27,784 nt of DNA from Desulfobacteraceae bacterium (GTDB taxonomy: Bacteria > Desulfobacterota > Desulfobacteria > Desulfobacterales > SURF-15), in assembly GCA_003599475.1 (NCBI GenBank), contig QZKK01000024.1, forward strand, positions 1 through 27,784, in the 5' to 3' direction. A program made the position numbers and the translations under genes. Below, piece by piece: positions 8,468 through 15,162 of this stretch (its first letter is position 1; each line of letters begins with the position of its first letter). The notes under the pieces are model-generated. The model made no database searches. It was not told the DNA's origin and was given only the letters and a program-made list of their open reading frames with translations.

Positions 8468-9235
8468 ATGAAAATTTATGTATGCGTCAAGCAGGTGCCG
8501 GACACCGCAGCCAACATCAAGGTCACAGGGGGTGCCGCATACGATGAATCGGTAAAATTCGTCATGAACCCCTATGACGAGTATGCGGTGGAAGAGGCCG
8601 TCCGCCTAACCAAGGATCACGGAGGAGAAGTGGTGGTGGTATCGGTCGGAAAGGCATCGGCGGTCAATACTCTCAGAAGCGCCCTGGCAGTGGGTGCCGA
8701 CCGCGGCATCCTGGTGAAAATCGACATCCAGTTTCTCGACAGCGCTACCACCGCGGCCGCCCTCAAAGCCGCCATTCTGAATGACGGCCGGCCCGATCTG
8801 ATTTTTACCGGCAAGCAGTCGGTGGACACGGAAGGCATGCAGACCCAATACCGGTTGGCAAAGGCCATGGACCTGCCGGTGGCAAACGCGGTCGTCTCTT
8901 TCGAGATTGTCGACGGCAAGGCAAGGGTGTCCCGGGAGGTGGACGGCGGGGGCCGTGAGATGCTCGAATTGACCATGCCGTGCGTGATCGGCGCCACAAA
9001 GGGGTTGAACCAACCCCGGTACCCGAAACTCCCCGACATCTTGAAAGCGAAGAAAAAACCGATCGCCGAAATCGCTTTTTCAGATCTGGGCCTCCCGAAG
9101 CCCGATGCCTTCGCAGCAATCGACAGGCTGGTGCCGGTGCCCGAGCGGGGGGCGGCGAAAATGCTCCAAGGATCGGTCCGGGAGATGGTCGAGAAACTCG
9201 TCCGGGCACTCAGGGAAGAGGAAAAAGTCCTGTAG
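8468..9235 (+). CDS. etfB: Electron transfer flavoprotein, beta subunit
   Basis: This is the small subunit of the soluble ETF heterodimer, which collects electrons from flavin dehydrogenases and binds the AMP/second nucleotide. The 255-aa product opens MKIYVCVKQVPDTAA and contains VMNPYDEYAVEEA, VGADRGIL, GKQSVDTEGMQ, and the ETF-beta signature region GLNQPRYPKLPDILKAKKKP near residues 177-197, which is the loop that recognises partner dehydrogenases. The start has GGAAAGGA upstream. A 93-nt spacer separates it from etfA. Here its likely electron donors are the two DMGDH-like flavoproteins downstream. I cannot tell bifurcating from ordinary ETF by eye; nothing adjacent (no butyryl-CoA dehydrogenase or FixCX) suggests bifurcation. 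Confidence 0.95.
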   Translation: MKIYVCVKQVPDTAANIKVTGGAAYDESVKFVMNPYDEYAVEEAVRLTKDHGGEVVVVSVGKASAVNTLRSALAVGADRGILVKIDIQFLDSATTAAALKAAILNDGRPDLIFTGKQSVDTEGMQTQYRLAKAMDLPVANAVVSFEIVDGKARVSREVDGGGREMLELTMPCVIGATKGLNQPRYPKLPDILKAKKKPIAEIAFSDLGLPKPDAFAAIDRLVPVPERGAAKMLQGSVREMVEKLVRALREEEKVL

Positions 9236-9328
9236 CTTTCCATCTAACCGGCGGGTGAGCGTTCAGGGGGGTTCAAGGCCCGGCGGGGAAATTCGAAGCT
9301 TCAATCGGATCACAGGGAGAAAAAAAGA

Positions 9329-10279
9329 ATGTCTCATATCGGCGTTCTCATTGAAACGGATGAAAACGGTGTCAGACCGGCCTGCTACGGAGCGGTCACC
9401 GCTGCGTGCAAAAGCGGCGGAGGAACGGTTTCGGCGATGGTCCTCAATATCGACCCGGATGCCTGCAGAGGCGATCTTGAAGCTTACGGTGTCGGCCGCG
9501 TTATCGGCCTGATCGGGAAGAATCCCGATATGAAAGCCGAAGCCGTGGCCGCAGCGGTCAAACACTTCGGCCTTTCCGCCCTGCTGGGAATCAGCAATGC
9601 CTTCGGACGGGATATCCTGGCTCGCGCCGCCTGCCTGCTCGAAGCTCCCCTGGCCCTGGACTGCACCGCTGTGGACCTTGCTGAAAACCGTGTCGATAAA
9701 AGCCATTTTTCGGGGAAAACCATCGCTACGCTGAACCTGTGCGGCCCGATACCTGTCTGCGGCCTTCGACCCAATGTCATTGAGCCCCAAAAAGCCCCGG
9801 TTCGGGCGGAAACGACCGTCTTTGACGCCGATATTCAGGACACGGGACGCATCCGGGTCCTTGACGTGCCGGCAGGCCGTAAAGGAAGAATCGATCTCAC
9901 CGAAGCGGAAATCATCATTACGGGAGGCCGCCCCATGGCCTCATCGGAAAATTTCGCAATCCTGGAAGAATGTGCGGAGGTCCTGGGGGCGGCGGTGGGT
10001 GCCTCCCGGGCCGCGGTGGACGCCGGCTATGCCCCCCACAGCATGCAGGTGGGCCAGACCGGAAAGACAGTCAGCCCCAAGCTCTACATCGGATGCGGGC
10101 TGTCGGGTTCCGTCCAGCATTTCGCCGGCATGAAAACCGCCAAGATCATCGTCGCCGTCAACACGGATAAGGACGCACCTATTTTCGGAAAATCCGATTA
10201 CGGCATCGTTGGCGACCTCTACGAGGTGGTGCCGGTGCTCACAGAGGTGCTCAGAGGACAGAGGGCGGAGGACAGATGA
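9329..10279 (+). CDS. etfA: Electron transfer flavoprotein, alpha subunit
   Basis: This is the FAD-binding large subunit of ETF. The 316-aa product has the classical C-terminal FAD domain (about residues 228-285): [20 protein letters not shown], then [19 protein letters not shown] and [10 protein letters not shown] purine-rich ribosome site (AGGGAGAAAA) precedes ATG 9329. The protein would normally end soon after VVPVLTEVL. The last eight residues, RGQRAEDR, are encoded inside a 7-nt tandem repeat array (10249-10304), and the stop codon is part of that array, so the tail looks like an intrusion of repeat DNA into the gene end. It is followed by a 246-nt repeat-filled spacer and then the membrane Fe-S oxidoreductase to which ETF probably passes electrons. 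Confidence 0.95.
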   Translation: MSHIGVLIETDENGVRPACYGAVTAACKSGGGTVSAMVLNIDPDACRGDLEAYGVGRVIGLIGKNPDMKAEAVAAAVKHFGLSALLGISNAFGRDILARAACLLEAPLALDCTAVDLAENRVDKSHFSGKTIATLNLCGPIPVCGLRPNVIEPQKAPVRAETTVFDADIQDTGRIRVLDVPAGRKGRIDLTEAEIIITGGRPMASSENFAILEECAEVLGAAVGASRAAVDAGYAPHSMQVGQTGKTVSPKLYIGCGLSGSVQHFAGMKTAKIIVAVNTDKDAPIFGKSDYGIVGDLYEVVPVLTEVLRGQRAEDR

Positions 10280-10304
10280 CAGATGACGGATGACAGGGGC
10301 CGGA
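10249..10304. repeat. Heptamer tandem array overlapping the etfA 3' end
   Basis: Successive 7-nt units such as GGACAGA, GGGCGGA, GGACAGA, TGACAGA, TGACGGA and TGACAGG. The etfA stop codon (10277-10279) lies inside the array. Confidence 0.85.
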
Positions 10305-10340
10305 ACGCCCGTATGAAACTGAACGTCCAACAGCGAATTT

Positions 10341-10396
10341 GAAATCCGAAATCCGAAACACGAAATCCGAAACAAATTCAAAATGAAAAATCCGAA
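10341..10396. repeat. Heptamer array of GAAATCC type, copy A
   Basis: Units GAAATCC, GAAATCC, GAAACAC, GAAATCC, GAAACAA, ATTCAAA, ATGAAAA, ATCCGAA. The array and about 35 nt beyond it (to 10434) resemble 17623-17695 downstream of the second flavoprotein gene. Confidence 0.85.
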
Positions 10397-10467
10397 TGAC
10401 CAAAACCGCTCCCAGTTTCTGATGTTCGAACAAACCGGCCGCTTCGGCATCATCGGCAGATTGGTAG

Positions 10468-10494
10468 GTTGGGTTGAGTGTAACGAAACCCAAC
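10468..10494. repeat. Palindromic element before the Fe-S oxidoreductase gene
   Basis: GTTGGGTT, 11-nt loop, AACCCAAC: a perfect 8-bp inverted repeat ending 31 nt before the start codon. It resembles the dispersed GTTGGGTTGAG...AACCCAAC palindromes seen in many bacterial genomes. It could attenuate or stabilise the transcript; no U-tract follows. Confidence 0.55.
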
Positions 10495-10525
10495 ACAAGT
10501 TCTGAACCTTGAACGGCTTTTCTCT

Positions 10526-12526
10526 ATGGATGCATACCTGATATTGAAGTCGATTATTCTTTCCGCAGCGATCATCGGTGCTTTCGGTCTATTCTTCATT
10601 CGGGTCCGGCGGCTTGCGGCCATCATGAAAGCCGTCGGGGGGAAGGCAGCGCTCGAAATCGGTGATGTGAAAAGCCGTCTCTACGTGCTGCTTGCCGATG
10701 TTCTGGGTCAGAGAAACGTTCGCCGCAAAAAGGGGCCGGGCATCGCCCACATGTTGATCTTTTTCGGTTTTCTGGCGGTGCAGCCCCATTCCCTCGAACT
10801 GATGATCCAGGGGGTTTTCCCCTTTTTCCATGCCGCCGATTATTTCCCGAACCTCTACCGGGTCTACCTGTTTGCCGCAGACATCCTGGCCTTTATGGTA
10901 CTCATCGGCCTGGCTTATTCCCTGTTCCGCCGGATGATGATCAAGCCCCCGTATCTCACCGATGGGCGGGACGCGCGCCTGATCATCTTATTTACATCGG
11001 TAATCATCATCAGCTTTCATTTCATCAATGCCTTTCACCTGCTCAATCCCCCGGAAGGCTTCGACTCCGCCCGGATTTTCACGGTTTCCGCCGTATGGGC
11101 ACACCTGTTCAATTTGGAAACCCTCACCCCCTTCCAGCAGGCCGTCGGCCTGGAAATCGCCTGCTGGGTGCACCTGATGACCATCCTCGGCTTTCTGGTC
11201 TATATTCCCGGATCCAAGCATCTGCATCTTCTCGCGGCAGTCCCCAATGTATTTCTCAGACCGCTTGCACGTGAAAAGGCGATGATCACAACCGACATCG
11301 AAGACGAAGCGGCCGAAAGCTTCGGTCTCGGAAAAATTTCGGATCTCAACTGGAAAAATGTACTGGATCTCTATGCCTGCACCGAGTGCGGAAGGTGCGA
11401 GGAGCAGTGCCCGGCCAACGCCACCGGCAAGCCGCTATCGCCCAAGGCCATGGTTTCGGATATCAAACACGATCTGTTCGAACAGTCCTGCGCCCTGCTG
11501 GCCGGCCGTGTCGAAGAGATCAAACCCTTTGTACGCGAAGGATCTGCGGTCACCGGCGATATCCTCTGGTCGTGCACCACCTGCCGAAGCTGCGAAGACA
11601 TCTGCCCGGTGAACATCCAGCACCTCGATCTGATCCTTGAGGCCCGCAAGTACCAGGTTCTGATGGAAGCAGCCTTTCCCCCCGAATTGCAGGAAACCTT
11701 CACCAATCTCGAGAACCAGTCCAATCCCTGGGGGTTTTCGGCCGATACCCGTGCAGACTGGTGCGGGGACCTCGATGTGCCGCTTATGACCGACCGGCCG
11801 GAGGTCGAAATCCTCTGGTTTGTGGGCTGCGCCGGCGCCTTCGACGAGCGGGGAAAGAAAATCGCGCGGGCGATCGCCCGGGTCCTGAAAAGAGCCGGGG
11901 TTGATTTCGCCATCCTCGGGCCGGAAGAACGGTGCAACGGGGACATGGCGCGGCGGGCAGGAAACGAATACCTGGCACAGATGATGATCCGGGAAAACGT
12001 GGAAATCCTCAACCGGTACCAGCCAAAAAAGATTCTTGCCGGCTGCCCCCACTGTTTCAACATCATCAAGAACGAATACCCCGGATTCGGCGCCCGATAT
12101 CCGGTGGTTCATCATAGCCAATACCTGATGGAGCTCATGGGGCGGGGTCGGCTGAAAGTCACTTCTCCGCTGTCCGAAACGCTCGCCTTCCACGATTCCT
12201 GTTATCTGGGCCGGTGGAACGGCATTTTCGACGAACCCAGGAAACTGTTGAAGGCGATCAACGGGGGAAGAGATCTGCGCACTGCCCGGCGCACCGGGGA
12301 CAAGGGATTTTGCTGCGGCGCCGGCGGCGCCAGGATGTTCATGGAAGAAACGATGGGAAAGCGCATCAATATCGAACGCGCAGAAGAGCTCATATCCACC
12401 GGTGCAAAAACCGTGGCTGCGGCATGTCCGTTTTGTGCAACCATGCTCGGCGACGGAATTGCCGATTGCCGGGGGGATGCGGCGGTAAAGGACATTGCCG
12501 AGCTGGTGGACGAGGCGACCGGCTGA
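10526..12526 (+). CDS. Membrane-anchored Fe-S/CCG oxidoreductase, probable ETF:menaquinone oxidoreductase (EMO-like)
   Basis: 666 aa. The N-terminal half has about five hydrophobic segments (near residues 4-26, 74-100, 110-138, 152-172, 208-238) with membrane histidines, as in NarI-like cytochrome b domains. Two 4Fe-4S motifs follow, CTECGRCEEQCP (about 284) and CTTCRSCEDICP (about 349). The C-terminal HdrD/GlpC-type region has two cysteine-rich modules: a degenerate first one (VGCAG about 432, RCNGD about 472, CPHC about 506) and a canonical CCG module (HDSCYLG about 556, CCGAGG about 595, CPFC about 632). This architecture matches the membrane Fe-S proteins proposed as ETF:(methyl)menaquinone oxidoreductases in Geobacter-type anaerobes, and the position directly after etfBA supports that. 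The ribosome site is weak. The heme and quinone roles are inferred. Confidence 0.85.
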   Translation: MDAYLILKSIILSAAIIGAFGLFFIRVRRLAAIMKAVGGKAALEIGDVKSRLYVLLADVLGQRNVRRKKGPGIAHMLIFFGFLAVQPHSLELMIQGVFPFFHAADYFPNLYRVYLFAADILAFMVLIGLAYSLFRRMMIKPPYLTDGRDARLIILFTSVIIISFHFINAFHLLNPPEGFDSARIFTVSAVWAHLFNLETLTPFQQAVGLEIACWVHLMTILGFLVYIPGSKHLHLLAAVPNVFLRPLAREKAMITTDIEDEAAESFGLGKISDLNWKNVLDLYACTECGRCEEQCPANATGKPLSPKAMVSDIKHDLFEQSCALLAGRVEEIKPFVREGSAVTGDILWSCTTCRSCEDICPVNIQHLDLILEARKYQVLMEAAFPPELQETFTNLENQSNPWGFSADTRADWCGDLDVPLMTDRPEVEILWFVGCAGAFDERGKKIARAIARVLKRAGVDFAILGPEERCNGDMARRAGNEYLAQMMIRENVEILNRYQPKKILAGCPHCFNIIKNEYPGFGARYPVVHHSQYLMELMGRGRLKVTSPLSETLAFHDSCYLGRWNGIFDEPRKLLKAINGGRDLRTARRTGDKGFCCGAGGARMFMEETMGKRINIERAEELISTGAKTVAAACPFCATMLGDGIADCRGDAAVKDIAELVDEATG

Positions 12527-12550
12527 CGGAAGTCAGAGGCCTGGAGACAA

Positions 12551-12599
12551 AGGTCGGAGGTCGGAAGTCAGAGGTCGGAAGTCAGAGGTCGGAGGTCAG
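12551..12599. repeat. Heptamer array of AGGTCGG/AAGTCAG type
   Basis: Seven contiguous 7-nt units alternating AGGTCGG and AAGTCAG/AGGTCAG. Related degenerate units begin right after the stop codon at 12526. Confidence 0.9.
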
Positions 12600-12665
12600 C
12601 GAGGCCGCTGATCGCAATGAGCAATCCGTTTGATCGAAAAAGAAACTTCATGCGAATTTTCTTTC

Positions 12666-12693
12666 CTGAACGCTGAACGCTGAACACTGAACA
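12666..12693. repeat. CTGAACN heptamer array abutting a ribosome site
   Basis: Four units CTGAACG, CTGAACG, CTGAACA, CTGAACA, directly followed by the GGAG ribosome site of the first flavoprotein gene. The same arrangement occurs at 22831-22872. Confidence 0.9.
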
Positions 12694-12702
12694 GGAGAAC
12701 CC

Positions 12703-15138
12703 ATGCAGGAGAGCGCACAAGTCGTCATTATCGGCGGCGGTATCGTGGGATGCAGCACGGCCTACCATCTGACGAAAATGGGATGGAAGGATGTGGTGGT
12801 CCTTGACAAAGGGGAGCTGACCAGCGGTTCGACCTGGCATGCCGCCGGCCTGGTGGGTCAGCTTCGTGCCGAACGAAACGTCACCCGGATGCTCCAGTAC
12901 TCCGTCAGCCTCTATGAAACCCTGGAGGAGGAGACCGGGTTGACCACCGGATGGAAAAAGACCGGCTGTCTGCACCTGGCCAAAACCCCGGAGCGGATGT
13001 ACGAACTGAAAAAAGGGGCCACTACCGCCAGGAGTTTCGGGCTGGAAATGAATATCATCACCCCGTCGGAGGCCAAGAAGCTTTTCCCGATCATGGAAAT
13101 CGACGACTTGGTGGGGGCGGCTTTCATGCCCACCGACGGCCAGGCCGACCCGGCCGGAATCACCCAGGCTCTGGCCAAGGGGGCGCGCAGCCGGGGGTGC
13201 AAATTCTACGAGCACACGCTGGTGACCGGCTTCGAGTTCGATCCCGCCACGGCGGGGCGCCGGGTAAGGGCTGTAAAAACGGACAAGGGGAACATCGCCT
13301 GCCAGGTGGTGGTCAACTGCACCGGCATGTGGGGCTGGCAGGTGGGACAGATGCTCGGAGTGAACATTCCGCTGGTACCCTTCATGCACCAGTTTCTGGT
13401 CACCGATGTCATTCAAGGCCTGCCGGCGGATCTGCCCACCATCCGCGACAAGGACAACCTGCTGTACTACAAGGAAGAGGTCGGCGGAATGGTCATGGGC
13501 GGATACGAACGAAACGGCATCCCCTGGGCAGTGGACGGCGTGCCCAACGATTTCATCTCACAACTGCTGGAACCCGACTTCGATCACTTCCAGTCTCTTT
13601 CCGATCCGGCCATGAAGCGCACCCCATGCCTTGCAGAGGCCGGAATCTCCCGCCTGGTAAACGGCCCGGAAGCCTTCACCCCGGACGGGGACCCCATCAT
13701 GGGACCGGCTCCGGAGCTGGACAACTGTTTCGTGGCCGCCGGCTTCAATGCCTTCGGCATCGCATGCGGCGGCGGGGCCGGCCGGATGATGGCCGAATGG
13801 ATCATCGAAGGTGAGCCGAGCCTGGATATCTGGCCTCTGGACATCCGACGCTTCGGACCCCACCATAAAAGCCGCGCCTACAACATCGCACGCACCCGGG
13901 AGCTCTACGGCAAACACTACACCATCCACTGGCCCCATGAAGAACACAGCACGGCCCGGGGGGTGCGGCGAAGCCCGCTCTACAGCATCTTAAAGGAAAA
14001 AGGGGCGGTCTACGGCGCCAAATACGGTTGGGAGCGGACCAATTGGTTTGCCCCGGCCGGGGCCGCTCCGGAAGACGAACATACCTTCGAAATCCCCAAC
14101 TGGTTTGAACATGTCGCTGCAGAGCACCGCAACGCCAGGGAAAACGTGGTGCTCATCGACCAGAGCTCGTTTACCAAATTCGAGATCACAGGGAAGGGCG
14201 CCCTCGCTTTTCTAAACCGGCTCTGTGCCAACGAGATCGACCGGCCCGCAGGCAAAGTCGTCTACACCCAGATGTGCAACGAGCGGGGGACCATCGAATG
14301 CGACACGACCGTTGCGCGGCTGGGGCAGGATCGCTTTCTGGTCGTCGTTGGGACCGCTTTCGCACTGCGGGCCTCCTGTTGGATTGAAAGCCATATGCCT
14401 CGGGATGGATCGGTATTTTTCAAGGATGTCACCTCCGCTTTTGCGGTCATCAACGTCATCGGCCCGAAATCCCGCGAACTGCTGCAAAGAAACACGCAGG
14501 CGGACCTCGGAAACGGCGCCTTTGCCTACGGCACCTGCCGGTCCTTTTCCGTGGGGTACGCACCGGTAACCGCTCTCCGGGTCACCTATGTGGGAGAGCT
14601 GGGCTACGAACTCTACATCCCGACCGAATTTGCCTGTCCCGTCTATGAGACCCTGTGGGAAAGCGGGCAGGATCTCGGTATCAGAAATGCCGGCTACCGG
14701 GTCATCGCCTCGATGCATCTGGAGAAAGGGTATTGCGACTGGGGCTCCGAGCTTACCCCCGAATACACCCCCTACGACGCCGGCCTGGGATTCTGCGTGG
14801 CGCTTGCCAAGGAGGATTTCATCGGCAAAGAGGCCCTGGCCCGGGTCGAAGCCGAAGGCTCCAGATGGAAACTGTGCACCTTTACCATCGAAGCCGGGAA
14901 ACCGCTCATGCTCCAGGGAAGCGCTCCCATCCTGCACAAGGGACAGGTGGTGGGGGTTACCTCCAGTTCGGGATACGGGCACACCATCGGAAAAAACATC
15001 TGCTACGGCTATCTTTCGAAAGATCAGGCCGAAGCTTCGGAAGGCTTTGAAATCGAATCCTACAAAACGGTCTATCCGGCCGAACTGGAAGCAAACCGGG
15101 CCCTGTACGATCCGAAAAGGGAAAAGATCTTGGCATAA
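12703..15138 (+). CDS. DMGDH/sarcosine dehydrogenase-type flavoprotein with GcvT domain (His46 present)
   Basis: 811 aa. Residues about 5-400 form a DAO-type FAD domain: dinucleotide motif VVIIGGGIVGCSTAYHL (7-23), then LTSGSTWHAAGL with His46, the position that carries covalently bound FAD in mitochondrial dimethylglycine and sarcosine dehydrogenases. Residues about 440-800 are a GcvT/aminomethyltransferase-like folate domain with NERGTIECD, whose Asp corresponds to the conserved folate-domain acid, and SSGYGHTIGKN near the end. The family oxidatively demethylates N-methylglycines, passes electrons to ETF and makes 5,10-methylene-tetrahydrofolate. etfBA and an ETF:quinone-type oxidoreductase just upstream fit exactly. 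The substrate (dimethylglycine, sarcosine or another N-methyl amine) is not fixed by sequence. GGAG lies 5-6 nt before ATG. The second flavoprotein follows after 24 nt. Confidence 0.9.
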   Translation: MQESAQVVIIGGGIVGCSTAYHLTKMGWKDVVVLDKGELTSGSTWHAAGLVGQLRAERNVTRMLQYSVSLYETLEEETGLTTGWKKTGCLHLAKTPERMYELKKGATTARSFGLEMNIITPSEAKKLFPIMEIDDLVGAAFMPTDGQADPAGITQALAKGARSRGCKFYEHTLVTGFEFDPATAGRRVRAVKTDKGNIACQVVVNCTGMWGWQVGQMLGVNIPLVPFMHQFLVTDVIQGLPADLPTIRDKDNLLYYKEEVGGMVMGGYERNGIPWAVDGVPNDFISQLLEPDFDHFQSLSDPAMKRTPCLAEAGISRLVNGPEAFTPDGDPIMGPAPELDNCFVAAGFNAFGIACGGGAGRMMAEWIIEGEPSLDIWPLDIRRFGPHHKSRAYNIARTRELYGKHYTIHWPHEEHSTARGVRRSPLYSILKEKGAVYGAKYGWERTNWFAPAGAAPEDEHTFEIPNWFEHVAAEHRNARENVVLIDQSSFTKFEITGKGALAFLNRLCANEIDRPAGKVVYTQMCNERGTIECDTTVARLGQDRFLVVVGTAFALRASCWIESHMPRDGSVFFKDVTSAFAVINVIGPKSRELLQRNTQADLGNGAFAYGTCRSFSVGYAPVTALRVTYVGELGYELYIPTEFACPVYETLWESGQDLGIRNAGYRVIASMHLEKGYCDWGSELTPEYTPYDAGLGFCVALAKEDFIGKEALARVEAEGSRWKLCTFTIEAGKPLMLQGSAPILHKGQVVGVTSSSGYGHTIGKNICYGYLSKDQAEASEGFEIESYKTVYPAELEANRALYDPKREKILA

Positions 15139-15162
15139 GCTCATTGGCCGGAAGGAGACGGG

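Noticed and set aside
8603..9243. Minus-strand frames opposite etfB
   Set aside because: Shadows; the plus strand encodes a full-length ETF beta subunit.
12551..12599. Possible CRISPR array
   Set aside because: The repeats are contiguous 7-nt units without unique spacers, and no cas genes are present.
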